Numbered from the stretch's first letter, positions 36,565-46,511 are shown. The stretch is 64,000 bases of DNA from Comamonas testosteroni TK102 (GCF_000739375.1 NZ_CP006704.1:186001-250000), one strand, 5' to 3'. The notes: generated from the letters alone by a model not told the origin. Translations and numbers: made by a program.

Positions 36565-36581
36565 TGTTCCGCAATGGAACA
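36565..36581. promoter_or_regulatory. Palindromic operator candidate TGTTCC-N5-GGAACA
   Basis: TGTTCC (36565-36570) and GGAACA (36576-36581) form a perfect inverted repeat with a five-base centre. It lies between the AcoR-like regulator and qhEDH, 87 bases before the dehydrogenase start. It is a good candidate for binding of the Fis-type helix-turn-helix protein encoded next to it. Confidence 0.6.
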
Positions 36582-36667
36582 GTTCGAGCCTGGGGAAATC
36601 CCGATCTTGAAGAAAAACAGGCGATACACCATGCTTTGCGGCATAGCAATCACAACAGGAGACCTCG

Positions 36668-38794
36668 ATGGAACGGCTGATCGACAACTCTCATGGATGG
36701 CCGGGCCGCATGGTCTGGCTGCTGGCCGCCTGCCTGGGCAGCGCAGCGGCTTTTGCGCAAACCGGCCCTGCAGCGCAGGCTGCTGCTGCCGTGCAGCGCG
36801 TCGACGGCGATTTCATCCGCGCCAATGCCGCCAGGACGCCTGACTGGCCCACCATCGGCGTGGACTATGCCGAGACCCGCTACAGCCGCCTCGATCAGAT
36901 CAATGCCGCCAACGTCAAGGACCTGGGCCTGGCATGGTCGTACAACCTCGAGTCCACGCGCGGCGTGGAGGCCACGCCTGTCGTGGTGGACGGCATCATG
37001 TATGTCAGCGCCTCATGGAGCGTGGTGCATGCCATCGACACCCGTACCGGCAACAGGATCTGGACCTATGACCCGCAGATCGACCGCAGCACCGGCTTCA
37101 AGGGGTGCTGCGACGTCGTCAACCGCGGCGTCGCGCTGTGGAAGGGCAAGGTCTATGTGGGGGCGTGGGATGGCCGCCTGATCGCGCTGGATGCCGCCAC
37201 CGGCAAGGAGGTCTGGCACCAAAATACCTTCGAGGGGCAGAAGGGGTCGCTCACCATCACCGGCGCCCCGCGCGTGTTCAAGGGCAAGGTCATCATCGGC
37301 AACGGCGGCGCCGAATATGGCGTGCGCGGCTATATCACTGCCTATGACGCCGAGACCGGGGAGCGGAAATGGCGCTGGTTCAGCGTACCCGGCGATCCCT
37401 CCAAACCCTTCGAGGACGAGTCCATGAAGCGCGCCGCCAGGACCTGGGACCCCAGCGGCAAATGGTGGGAGGCCGGCGGCGGCGGCACCATGTGGGACAG
37501 CATGACCTTCGATGCCGAACTCAACACCATGTACGTGGGCACGGGCAATGGATCGCCCTGGTCGCACAAGGTGCGCAGCCCCAAGGGCGGCGACAACCTG
37601 TACCTGGCCTCCATCGTGGCCCTGGATCCCGACACCGGCAAATACAAGTGGCACTATCAGGAAACACCGGGCGACAACTGGGACTACACCTCCACCCAGC
37701 CCATGATCCTGGCCGACATCAAGATCGCCGGCAAGCCGCGCAAGGTCATACTGCATGCGCCCAAGAACGGCTTCTTCTTCGTGCTCGACCGCACCAATGG
37801 AAAGTTCATCTCGGCCAAGAACTTCGTGCCCGTGAACTGGGCCAGCGGCTACGACAAGCACGGCAAGCCCATCGGCATTGCCGCAGCGCGCGACGGCAGC
37901 AAGCCCCAGGACGCGGTGCCGGGCCCATATGGCGCGCACAACTGGCACCCCATGTCCTTCAACCCCCAGACGGGCCTGGTGTATCTGCCTGCGCAGAACG
38001 TGCCCGTCAACCTGATGGACGACAAGAAATGGGAGTTCAACCAGGCCGGACCGGGCAAGCCCCAGTCGGGCACCGGCTGGAACACGGCCAAGTTCTTCAA
38101 TGCCGAGCCGCCCAAGAGCAAGCCCTTTGGTCGTCTGCTGGCCTGGGACCCCGTTGCGCAAAAGGCCGCCTGGAGCGTGGAGCATGTCTCGCCCTGGAAC
38201 GGCGGCACGCTGACCACGGCGGGCAATGTGGTGTTCCAGGGAACGGCTGATGGCCGCCTCGTGGCCTATCACGCGGCCACGGGCGAGAAACTGTGGGAAG
38301 CGCCCACGGGCACCGGTGTGGTGGCCGCGCCCAGCACCTATATGGTGGACGGCAGGCAGTATGTCTCTGTGGCCGTGGGCTGGGGCGGTGTCTACGGTCT
38401 GGCTGCGCGCGCCACCGAGCGCCAGGGCCCGGGCACGGTCTATACCTTCGTCGTGGGCGGCAAGGCCAGGATGCCGGAGTTCGTGGCCCAGCGCACCGGC
38501 CAGTTGCTGCAGGGCGTGAAATACGACCCCGCCAAGGTCGAGGCCGGCACCATGCTGTATGTGGCCAACTGCGTTTTCTGTCACGGCGTGCCTGGCGTGG
38601 ACCGTGGCGGAAACATTCCCAATCTGGGTTACATGGACGCGAGCTATATCGAGAACCTGCCAAACTTTGTCTTCAAGGGCCCGGCCATGGTGCGCGGCAT
38701 GCCGGACTTCACGGGCAAGTTGTCGGGCGATGACGTGGAGTCCCTCAAGGCCTTCATCCAGGGCACGGCGGACGCCATCCGGCCCAAGCCCTGA
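36668..38794 (+). CDS. qhEDH: Quinohemoprotein ethanol dehydrogenase (PQQ and heme c)
   Basis: This soluble periplasmic enzyme oxidises primary alcohols to aldehydes with PQQ and passes electrons to its own heme c. The 708-residue precursor matches the size of the characterised C. testosteroni enzyme. It has a signal peptide ending near SAAAFAQ (about residue 31). An eight-bladed propeller follows, with the vicinal disulfide C147-C148 (GCCD; 116-117 in mature numbering). The C-terminal cytochrome domain has heme ligands C635, C638, H639 (CVFCH) and a Met ligand at M674 or M678 (MVRGMPDF). AGGAG stands seven bases before the ATG. No pqq genes are nearby, so the cofactor is made from elsewhere or acquired. 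Confidence 0.97.
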   Translation: MERLIDNSHGWPGRMVWLLAACLGSAAAFAQTGPAAQAAAAVQRVDGDFIRANAARTPDWPTIGVDYAETRYSRLDQINAANVKDLGLAWSYNLESTRGVEATPVVVDGIMYVSASWSVVHAIDTRTGNRIWTYDPQIDRSTGFKGCCDVVNRGVALWKGKVYVGAWDGRLIALDAATGKEVWHQNTFEGQKGSLTITGAPRVFKGKVIIGNGGAEYGVRGYITAYDAETGERKWRWFSVPGDPSKPFEDESMKRAARTWDPSGKWWEAGGGGTMWDSMTFDAELNTMYVGTGNGSPWSHKVRSPKGGDNLYLASIVALDPDTGKYKWHYQETPGDNWDYTSTQPMILADIKIAGKPRKVILHAPKNGFFFVLDRTNGKFISAKNFVPVNWASGYDKHGKPIGIAAARDGSKPQDAVPGPYGAHNWHPMSFNPQTGLVYLPAQNVPVNLMDDKKWEFNQAGPGKPQSGTGWNTAKFFNAEPPKSKPFGRLLAWDPVAQKAAWSVEHVSPWNGGTLTTAGNVVFQGTADGRLVAYHAATGEKLWEAPTGTGVVAAPSTYMVDGRQYVSVAVGWGGVYGLAARATERQGPGTVYTFVVGGKARMPEFVAQRTGQLLQGVKYDPAKVEAGTMLYVANCVFCHGVPGVDRGGNIPNLGYMDASYIENLPNFVFKGPAMVRGMPDFTGKLSGDDVESLKAFIQGTADAIRPKP

Positions 38795-38811
38795 AGCCAG
38801 CACTCCACCAC

Positions 38812-38859
38812 GCCGGTGCGCCGGTGCGCCGGGCCGCCGGGCCGCCGGACCACCGGTGC
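38812..38859. repeat. Six-copy octamer tandem repeat
   Basis: Between qhEDH and the aldehyde dehydrogenase gene lie six consecutive eight-base units: GCCGGTGC twice, GCCGGGCC twice, GCCGGACC and ACCGGTGC. They make the mRNA leader region very GC-rich and variable in structure. Copy number may vary among strains. Confidence 0.8.
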
Positions 38860-38930
38860 GCCCGAGCCACGCACCGGCGGCCCCAGATCGCAAACCTCTT
38901 CTTTTGACTCGACACCAAGGAAATAGCCTT

Positions 38931-40361
38931 ATGCAAGACCATCTGCAGTTCTACATCGACGGCCAATGGGTGAATCCGGTCAGCCCGCGCAGCCTGGAGG
39001 TCATCAATCCCTCCAACGAGCAGGCCATCGCCCGCATCAGCATGGGCTCGGCCGCCGACGTGGACAAGGCCGTGGCCGCCGCGCGCCGCGCCTTCGAGAG
39101 CTACTCGCGCACCAGCCGCGAAGAGCGCCTGGCCCTGCTGGCCAAGGTGCTGGAGGTCTACCAGCGTCGCTACGGCGACTTTGTGCAGACCATCTCGCAG
39201 GAGATGGGGGCGCCGCTGTGGCTGTCCAAGGCGGCACAGGCCGCCATGGGCGTGGCCCATCTGGGCTCCACCATCGAGGTCCTCAAGAACTTCGCCTTCG
39301 AACAGGTGCAGGGCAGCACGGCCGTCGTGCACGAGCCCGTGGGTGTGGTCGGCATGATCACGCCCTGGAACTGGCCCATCAACCAGATCATGTGCAAGGT
39401 CGCTCCGGCCCTGGCTGCCGGCTGCACCATGGTGCTCAAGCCCTCGGAGGTTGCGCCGCTCAATGCCCTGCTCGTGGCCGAGGTGCTGCACGAGGCGGGC
39501 GTGCCGGCCGGCGTCTTCAACCTCGTCAACGGCGACGGCCCCGGTGTGGGGGAAGCCATGTCCTCCCACCCCGACATAGACATGATGACCTTCACCGGCT
39601 CCACGCGCGCAGGCATTGCCGTGGCCAAGGCTGCGGCCGACAGCGTCAAGCGCGTGGCCCAGGAACTGGGCGGCAAGTCCGCCAACATCGTGCTGGATGA
39701 CGCCAATCTGCAAAAGGCCGTGACCCAGGGCGTGCAGGCGGTGCTGATGAACTCGGGCCAGAGCTGCAATGCTCCCACGCGCATGTTCGTGCCGCGCGCC
39801 TTGCATGGGCAGGCCGTGGAGATTGCCCGTAGCGTCGCCGCCGCAGCGACCGTAGCCGATGCGCTGGCCGAGGGCATGCACATGGGCCCCGTGGTCAGCG
39901 AGGCGCAATGGGGCAAGATCCAGGCCCTGATCCGCAAGGGCATTGAAGAGGGCGCGACCCTGGTGGCAGGCGGTACAGGCCGCCCCGAGGGGCTGGCCCG
40001 GGGCTACTTTGTCAAACCCACGGTGTTTGCCGACGTGAGCAACGACATGACCATCGCGCGCGAGGAAATCTTCGGTCCCGTGCTGGTGATGATTCCCTTC
40101 GATGACGAGGAAGACGCCATCCGCATGGCCAACGACACGGTGTACGGCCTCTCGGGCTATGTGCAGTCGGGCAGCCTGGAGCGTGCGCGCCGCGTGGCCG
40201 CACGACTGCGCACAGGCATGGTCCACCTCAACGGTGCGGGGCCTGACTTCAATGCGCCGTTCGGCGGCTACAAGCAGTCAGGCAATGGCCGTGAATGGGG
40301 CGAGCATGGTTTCCGCGATTTCCTGGAAACCAAGGCCGTCATGGGCTACGGCGCGGCCTGA
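38931..40361 (+). CDS. NAD(P)-dependent aldehyde dehydrogenase
   Basis: A class-1/2-like aldehyde dehydrogenase of 476 residues that oxidises aldehydes to acids in the cytoplasm. The catalytic cysteine is C279 (NSGQSCNAPTR) and the general base E245 (AQELGGKS). NWPINQIMCKVAPALAAGC, TFTGSTRAG and EEIFGPVL are standard family motifs. AAGGA lies nine bases before the ATG. It follows qhEDH by 136 bases, including an octamer repeat, and probably completes ethanol oxidation to acetate. The start is placed at MQDHLQFYIDG; the frame is open further upstream into qhEDH in another register. Confidence 0.93.
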   Translation: MQDHLQFYIDGQWVNPVSPRSLEVINPSNEQAIARISMGSAADVDKAVAAARRAFESYSRTSREERLALLAKVLEVYQRRYGDFVQTISQEMGAPLWLSKAAQAAMGVAHLGSTIEVLKNFAFEQVQGSTAVVHEPVGVVGMITPWNWPINQIMCKVAPALAAGCTMVLKPSEVAPLNALLVAEVLHEAGVPAGVFNLVNGDGPGVGEAMSSHPDIDMMTFTGSTRAGIAVAKAAADSVKRVAQELGGKSANIVLDDANLQKAVTQGVQAVLMNSGQSCNAPTRMFVPRALHGQAVEIARSVAAAATVADALAEGMHMGPVVSEAQWGKIQALIRKGIEEGATLVAGGTGRPEGLARGYFVKPTVFADVSNDMTIAREEIFGPVLVMIPFDDEEDAIRMANDTVYGLSGYVQSGSLERARRVAARLRTGMVHLNGAGPDFNAPFGGYKQSGNGREWGEHGFRDFLETKAVMGYGAA

Positions 40362-40377
40362 CCTATTCAAAATCAAT

Positions 40378-40418
40378 AGCTGCTGGCGCCTATCTGATGG
40401 GCGTCAGCAGCTTTTTTT
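40378..40418. terminator. Repeat-family hairpin terminator between aldehyde dehydrogenase and ProQ genes
   Basis: AGCTGCTGGCGCC (40378-40390) pairs with GGCGTCAGCAGCT (40400-40412) with one G-U pair and a nine-base loop, followed by seven T (40412-40418). It lies 17 bases after the dehydrogenase stop and abuts the stop codon of the convergent ProQ/FinO gene. It belongs to the same repeat family as 9254, 33739 and 48028. Confidence 0.85.
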
Positions 40419-41169
40419 ATTGAATATTCTGCTGACGGCGACGCGCGCGTTCCAGCTGCTGGGCGACCTGGCGCGGGTTCATGCCGTACATCTCGGCGAA
40501 CTCCTGCTCCGAAGTCTGGCCGCTGAGCTCGAAGGAGCGCAGCAGCGCCTCGTCCTTGGCGGCACGGGCGTCGGCCTCGGCCAGCGCATCGGCCACCAGG
40601 GCATTGGTCTTTTCGTCACGGCCCTGGACGCGCTCGGCGTATTCCTCGCGCGTGAGACCGGAGGCTTCGTAGGCGACGACGATACGGTTGCGCAGCTTGG
40701 GCGTCAGGTCTTCCTGCGTGCGCTGCTGGCGGCGGCGGAAGACTTCGATCAGCGCGTGGTGCACATGCTCGGGCAGCGTGGCTTCCACGGGCTGACCGCT
40801 CAGGTCATGGCGCTGCTGACCGCTGGCCATGGCCGCCAGATAGCGACCGGAGCGGGTGTGCTGCTGCAGCGCGCTCTTGAGTGCGTCCTTGTCCAGCTCC
40901 GGGTGGGCGGCCAGCAGGTCTTCAAAAATGCCGCGCTTGAAGGGCAGCAACTGCTCGCCGAACAGGGCTGGGTGCCACTGCGCCAGCTGCTCCAGCAAGG
41001 GGTGTTGCGGGCGTGCGGCCTGCGGGGTGGCTTTGGCGGCAGGAGCCGGGTTCTGGCGGCCACGGCCGCCTCGGCGCGAGCGTGAGCCGGGCTGCGAGTC
41101 CTGCACGCTGTGCTGCGATGCCGCTTGCGTGGCTTTCTGCTCTTGTGATTCAGACACGATTTCAGTCAT
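40417..41169 (-). CDS. ProQ/FinO family RNA chaperone
   Basis: The 250-residue product has a FinO/ProQ RNA-binding domain, seen as HPLLEQLAQWHPALFGEQLLPFKRGIFEDLLA (about residues 56-87) and LKSALQQHTRSGRYLAAM. Such proteins bind structured RNA and stabilise small RNAs or mRNA 3' ends. A basic, disordered N-terminal tail (SRSRRGGRGRQNPAPAAK, residues 30-47) precedes it, and a charged coiled-coil C-terminal tail ending RARRRQQNIQ follows. The start at 41169 gives MTEIVSESQ; the frame continues upstream without similarity. It lies downstream of glcF on the same strand, 76 bases away. Confidence 0.88.
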   Translation of the reverse strand: MTEIVSESQEQKATQAASQHSVQDSQPGSRSRRGGRGRQNPAPAAKATPQAARPQHPLLEQLAQWHPALFGEQLLPFKRGIFEDLLAAHPELDKDALKSALQQHTRSGRYLAAMASGQQRHDLSGQPVEATLPEHVHHALIEVFRRRQQRTQEDLTPKLRNRIVVAYEASGLTREEYAERVQGRDEKTNALVADALAEADARAAKDEALLRSFELSGQTSEQEFAEMYGMNPRQVAQQLERARRRQQNIQ

Positions 41170-41245
41170 GGCAAAGCCCGTGGGCCTGGGAAAACAAAAC
41201 CCCCAATCATGCCAGCATTGCAAACTGCAGTGGCATGCGGGGGTG

Positions 41246-42499
41246 TCAGCCGGTGGCCAGCGCCTGATCCAGCAGCTCCACCCAGTGCATGACCGGGACC
41301 TCGGTGCCGTTTTGCAGATGGACGATACAGCCCATATTGGCCGAGAGAATCGCCGCCGGCTTTTCGGGCGCGAACGGCTCGTCCAGTGCTGCGATCTTGC
41401 GGTCTCGCAACTGGTGCGAGATGTCGGGCTGCAGCACCGAGTAGGTGCCGGCAGAGCCGCAGCACAGATGGGATTCGGTGCGCGCCACGCGCAGATCGAA
41501 GCCCAGCTCGCGCAGGCCCGCCTCCACGCCGCCACGCAGTTTCTGCCCATGCTGCAGCGTGCAGGGCGGGTGGTAGGCCACGGGGGCCCGGGGCGCGGTG
41601 ATGCGGTCCTTGAGCTTGTCCACCAGCTCGGGCAGCATGTCGGGCAGCAATTCGCTGAGGTCGCGGGTCAAGGCGCTGATGCGCGCGGCCTTGTCGGCGT
41701 ATTGCGGCTCCAGCCGCAGCAGATGGGCGTACTCCTTGACGGTGACACCACAGCCCGAGGCGTTCATCACGATCGCCTCGACTTCGCCGCGTTCCACCAG
41801 CGGCCACCAGGCGTCGATATTGGCGCGCATCTGGGCTTTGCCGCCGTCCTGGTCGTTGAGGTGGAATTTCACCGCGCCGCAGCAACCGGCCTTGTCGGCA
41901 ATCACGGTCTGCACGCCCACGGCGTCCAGCACGCGGGCCGTTGCGTAGTTGATGCGCGGCATCATGGCAGGCTGCACGCAGCCTGCCAGCAGCAGCACCT
42001 TGCGCGCATGCTCGCGCACGGGCCAGGCCCCGGCATCCTGGGCGGCTGGTATCTTCTCGCCCAGGGACTCGGGCAGCAGGCCTTTCACGGCGCGGCCCAG
42101 CTTCAACGCGGGGGCGAACAGCGGGGAATTCATGCCCTCCTTGAGCAGCCAGCGCTGCAGCTTCTCGCCCGTGGGGCGCTCGACCTGTTCATCGACGATC
42201 TTGCGGCCGATGTCGACCAGATGGCCGTACTGCACGCCGCTGGGGCAGGTGGATTCGCAGTTTCGGCAGGTCAGGCAGCGGTCCAGGTGCAGTTGCGTGG
42301 ACCGCGTGGGCGTCTGGCCTTCGAGCACTTGCTTGATCAGATAGATGCGGCCGCGCGGGCCGTCCAGCTCATCGCCCAGGGTCTGGTAGGTGGGGCAGGT
42401 GGCGGTGCAGAAGCCGCAATGCACGCATTTGCGCAAAATGGCTTCGGCTTCCTGGCCTTCTGGCGTGGCACGGTATTCGGGCGCGAGATTGGTTTGCAT
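41246..42499 (-). CDS. glcF: Glycolate oxidase iron-sulfur subunit
   Basis: GlcF carries electrons from the flavin subunits of glycolate oxidase to the respiratory chain at the membrane. The 417-residue product has two [4Fe-4S] motifs, CVHCGFCTATCP (about residue 25) and CLTCRNCESTCP (about residue 75). Two CCG-type domains follow, with AGCVQPAMMPRIN, KAGCCGAVKFHL, CTLQHGQKLRGG and HLCCGSAGTYSVLQP. It follows glcE by 18 bases. The glcD catalytic subunit is not adjacent. Confidence 0.95.
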   Translation of the reverse strand: MQTNLAPEYRATPEGQEAEAILRKCVHCGFCTATCPTYQTLGDELDGPRGRIYLIKQVLEGQTPTRSTQLHLDRCLTCRNCESTCPSGVQYGHLVDIGRKIVDEQVERPTGEKLQRWLLKEGMNSPLFAPALKLGRAVKGLLPESLGEKIPAAQDAGAWPVREHARKVLLLAGCVQPAMMPRINYATARVLDAVGVQTVIADKAGCCGAVKFHLNDQDGGKAQMRANIDAWWPLVERGEVEAIVMNASGCGVTVKEYAHLLRLEPQYADKAARISALTRDLSELLPDMLPELVDKLKDRITAPRAPVAYHPPCTLQHGQKLRGGVEAGLRELGFDLRVARTESHLCCGSAGTYSVLQPDISHQLRDRKIAALDEPFAPEKPAAILSANMGCIVHLQNGTEVPVMHWVELLDQALATG

Positions 42500-42517
42500 G
42501 GGGTGCTGTCCTTGTTC

Positions 42518-43657
42518 TTACCAATGCGCCGAGAGACGGTTCACATTGAGAATGCCGGCGGGGTCGAAGGCCTGCTTGAGGCGGGCATGCAGCTGTGCCG
42601 ATGTGCGGCCTGCCGGGCTGGCCTGTGCATGCGTGTCGAGATCGCTATTGGCGCTTGTCTGGCTGCCTTCCTCGGCCCTGAAAAGCGAGGCGGAACCACC
42701 GGCTGCCTGCGCCAGCTGCTGCAAGGCTGCTGCGGCCGAACGCGGGGCCTGCACCCAGCGCTGTGCGCCATGCCAGTCGATCAAGGGGCCGATGGCATCG
42801 CCGGGCAATTGCAGCGGTGCTGCGGTCGCGGGAACGGACAGACGCCACAGACAATGATCGGCAGCGCGCTGCTGGAACCAGGGCAGGCTCAGATCGCGGC
42901 TGGCGCTCCAGTCGGCGGCAACGGCATCGTTGTCCAGCCGCTCGCCACCCAGGCGCAGCGTGGCGGCCTGAACGGCGGCGCGGGCGCCGCGCAGTCGCAG
43001 ATACAGCGTGCCCTTGCCGTCTTCTTCCAGCCAGTTGCTGGCATTGAGCGGCAGAGGCTGGCCGCCCCAGTGATTGAGCCAGTCCAGAGCCTGCGCCTGG
43101 CTGCAGGCGTCAAAGCGTAGCGTGGCCTCGGCCGGAGCCACGGGCAGGACCTTGAGGCTGACCTCGGTGATCAGACCCAGCGTGCCCCAGCTGCCCGTCA
43201 TCAGGCGCGAGACGTCATAGCCGGCCACATTCTTCATGACCTGGCCGCCGTAGCGCAGCAGCTCGCCCTGGCCGTTGATCATCTCCAGGCCCAGCACAAA
43301 GTCACGTACTGCACCCACGCTGGCACGCGACGGGCCGGACAGGCCTGCTGCGACCATGCCGCCCACGGTGCTGGCGGCGCCGAGGTGCGGCGGCTCGAAA
43401 GCCAGGCACTGACCCTGGGCGGCCAAGCCCGCTTCCAGCTCGGCCAGCGGCGTGCCGGCGCGCACGGTGACCACCAGCTCGCTGGGCTCGTAGCTGACGA
43501 TGCCACTGAGCGCGCGCGTGGACAGCGGCTCGCCCTGCAGGCGCAGGCCGTAGAAGTCCTTGCTGCCGCCGCCGCAGATGCGCAGCGGGGTCTTGTCACT
43601 GGCAGCGGCGCGAATGCGCTCGCTGAGCTGATTGATTTGGCTGGTGGCTGAATCCAT
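42518..43657 (-). CDS. glcE: Glycolate oxidase FAD-binding subunit
   Basis: GlcE is the smaller FAD-binding subunit of glycolate oxidase. The 379-residue product has the FAD-binding region PLRICGGGSKDFYG, the STVGGMVAAGLSGPSRASVGAVRD stretch, and YDVSRLMTGSWGTLGLITEVSLKV. A short C-terminal end, FDPAGILNVNRLSAHW, is typical of GlcE. An alternative ATG lies nine bases upstream at 43666; neither has a strong Shine-Dalgarno site. Upstream is the amtB terminator, so the transcript of glcE starts in the 140-base gap or further up. Confidence 0.92.
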   Translation of the reverse strand: MDSATSQINQLSERIRAAASDKTPLRICGGGSKDFYGLRLQGEPLSTRALSGIVSYEPSELVVTVRAGTPLAELEAGLAAQGQCLAFEPPHLGAASTVGGMVAAGLSGPSRASVGAVRDFVLGLEMINGQGELLRYGGQVMKNVAGYDVSRLMTGSWGTLGLITEVSLKVLPVAPAEATLRFDACSQAQALDWLNHWGGQPLPLNASNWLEEDGKGTLYLRLRGARAAVQAATLRLGGERLDNDAVAADWSASRDLSLPWFQQRAADHCLWRLSVPATAAPLQLPGDAIGPLIDWHGAQRWVQAPRSAAAALQQLAQAAGGSASLFRAEEGSQTSANSDLDTHAQASPAGRTSAQLHARLKQAFDPAGILNVNRLSAHW

Positions 43658-43732
43658 GGCCTGCATGGTAGCCGGGGTGCCCCCGGGGCAGGAAGGGCCG
43701 ATCTTTGATTTTTTTGAAAAGCAGGCGTGAAT

Positions 43733-43763
43733 AAAAAAAGCCCCGCAGCTTGCACTGCGGGGC
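43733..43763 (-). terminator. Rho-independent terminator after amtB
   Basis: GCCCCGCAG (43740-43748) pairs with CTGCGGGGC (43755-43763) around a six-base loop. The seven A at 43733-43739 form the U-run on the minus strand. It lies 36 bases after the amtB stop. Confidence 0.92.
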
Positions 43764-43799
43764 AACGTAATGAAACTGAACTTGCGAAGAGCCTGCCGC

Positions 43800-45152
43800 T
43801 TAGCGGGTGTAGGCCACCTCACCATGGGAAGTGATGTCCAGGCCTTGGCGTTCGGACTCTTCCGAGACACGCAGACCCACGGTCAGATCGGCAATCTTGT
43901 AGGCCACGTAGGAGACCACGCCGGACCAGACGATGGTCACCAGCACGCTCTCGACCTGCACCCACAGCTGATGGGCCATGTTGTAGCCCTCGGGCTCGAT
44001 ACCGCCCAGGCCCTTGGCGCAGAACACGCCGGTCAGGATGGCACCCAGGATACCGCCGACACCGTGGACACCGAACACGTCGCAGACGTCGTCGACCTTG
44101 AGCATGTGCTTCAGGCCGGAGACGCCCCAGAAGCACAGAGGGCCGGCGATGATGCCCATGACGATGGAGCCCATGGGGCCGACGAAACCGGCGGCGGGCG
44201 TGATGGTCACCAGACCGGCCGCGGCACCCGAGGCGGCGCCCAGCATGGAGGCCTTGCCGCGCAGCAGCGCTTCGGCCACGATCCAGGAGATGGCGGCAGC
44301 GCCGGTCGCCAGGATGGTGTTGATGAAGGCCAGGCCGGCAATGCCGTTGGCGGCACCGGCAGAGCCGGCGTTGAAGCCGAACCAGCCCACCCACAGCAGG
44401 GAAGCGCCCACCATGGTCAGCGTCAGGCTGTGCGGAGGCAGGGCTTCCTTGCCGAAGCCGATGCGCTTGCCCAGCATGTAGGCACCCACCAGGCCAGCCA
44501 CGGCTGCGTTGATGTGCACCACGGTGCCGCCCGCGAAGTCCAGCGCGCCATCGGCACCCAGCAGACCGCCGCCCCACACCATGTGGGCCATGGGGATGTA
44601 GCTGAAGGTGAACCACAGCACGGAGAACACGATCACGGCCGCGAACTTGATGCGCTCGGCAAACGCCCCCACGATCAGCGCCACGGTGATGGCCGCGAAG
44701 GTGGACTGGAAGGCCACGAACACGTATTCGGGGATGGTCTTGAGCATGGACGACAGCGTGTCAGGCGTGATGCCCATGAGGAACAGCTTGTCGAAGCCCG
44801 CGAAGAACTTGCCCTCGCCGCCAAAGGCCAGCGAGTAGCCATAGATGGCCCACAGCACGGTGATCAGCGAAAAGATCACGAAGACCTGTGCCAGCACGGA
44901 CAACATGTTCTTGCTGCGTACCAGACCGCCGTAGAACAGCGCCAGGCCGGGGATGACCATCAGGATCACCAGCATGGTCGAGGTCAGCATCCAGGCGGTA
45001 TCGCCGGCGCTCAGGGTGGGAACAGCCTCGGCTGCGGCTTCGGCCACAGGTGCTGCGGCGGCGGCAGCGGTGGCGGCTTCCTGGGCAAAGCCAGCAGCGC
45101 TTGCAGCCAGCAGGCCCAGTCCCAGGCCTGCGCTCAGTAATTTCTTGGTCAT
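43800..45152 (-). CDS. amtB: Ammonium transporter AmtB
   Basis: AmtB is a trimeric inner-membrane channel for ammonium. The 450-residue product has a cleavable signal peptide (MTKKLLSAGLGLGLLAASAAG) followed by 11 helices. The twin pore histidines are visible in GTVVHINAAVAGLVG and FGVHGVGGILGA. The ATG at 45152 has GAGAAAGA upstream; a start 15 bases earlier (MRKIA) is possible. It is the last gene of torF-glnK-amtB, 39 bases after glnK, so its uptake can be blocked by GlnK when nitrogen is plentiful. Confidence 0.96.
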   Translation of the reverse strand: MTKKLLSAGLGLGLLAASAAGFAQEAATAAAAAAPVAEAAAEAVPTLSAGDTAWMLTSTMLVILMVIPGLALFYGGLVRSKNMLSVLAQVFVIFSLITVLWAIYGYSLAFGGEGKFFAGFDKLFLMGITPDTLSSMLKTIPEYVFVAFQSTFAAITVALIVGAFAERIKFAAVIVFSVLWFTFSYIPMAHMVWGGGLLGADGALDFAGGTVVHINAAVAGLVGAYMLGKRIGFGKEALPPHSLTLTMVGASLLWVGWFGFNAGSAGAANGIAGLAFINTILATGAAAISWIVAEALLRGKASMLGAASGAAAGLVTITPAAGFVGPMGSIVMGIIAGPLCFWGVSGLKHMLKVDDVCDVFGVHGVGGILGAILTGVFCAKGLGGIEPEGYNMAHQLWVQVESVLVTIVWSGVVSYVAYKIADLTVGLRVSEESERQGLDITSHGEVAYTR

Positions 45153-45191
45153 GGCAATCTTTCTCAAAACGGTTCCAGAGAGACTGGGCCT

Positions 45192-46300
<1,109 letters not shown>

Positions 46301-46355
46301 TCAGGGTTCCTCCGGTTTGAAAATTTCGTGGCAAAAATCTCGGATGAACTCTCAA

Positions 46356-46371
46356 AGCACAGACCGTGCCA
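46356..46371 (-). promoter_or_regulatory. Sigma-54 promoter of torF-glnK-amtB
   Basis: On the minus strand TGGCAC (46371-46366), five bases, then GTGCT (46360-46356) match the -24/-12 consensus TGGCAC-N5-TTGCW at all but one position. The invariant GG and GC are ten bases apart. The start of torF follows about 55 bases downstream. Confidence 0.88.
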
Positions 46372-46511
46372 GTCTCTGCGGCCGCTGCGGCGCGGTGTGC
46401 AGTCATCGGCCTCAAACAGGCAGCGGGCCATAGCTGCCGAGTACAAAAAGCTACGAATTTTCACAATCACTGAGCGCAACTTTCGCCACCTGGCTGGCGG
46501 TCTGGATGGAT

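Noticed and set aside
36576..36591. TGGAACAGTTCGAGCC as a possible sigma-54 promoter for qhEDH
   Set aside because: GG and GC are ten bases apart, but the -24 and -12 blocks match poorly, it overlaps the palindrome, and the adjacent regulator lacks the ATPase domain needed for sigma-54 activation.
38812..38859. Octamer repeats as a CRISPR array
   Set aside because: Units are eight bases with no spacers, and no cas genes are present.
40856..43120. 754-residue open frame antisense to the ProQ, glcF and glcE genes
   Set aside because: It crosses three well-supported genes on the other strand and has no recognisable domain.
43770..45140. Long His/Gly-rich frame antisense to amtB
   Set aside because: Shadow of the AmtB helices; AmtB has all family features.
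46480..46500. GGTGGCGAAAGTTGCG (minus strand) as the torF sigma-54 promoter
   Set aside because: GG-to-GC spacing is eight or eleven, not ten; the element at 46356-46371 fits properly.
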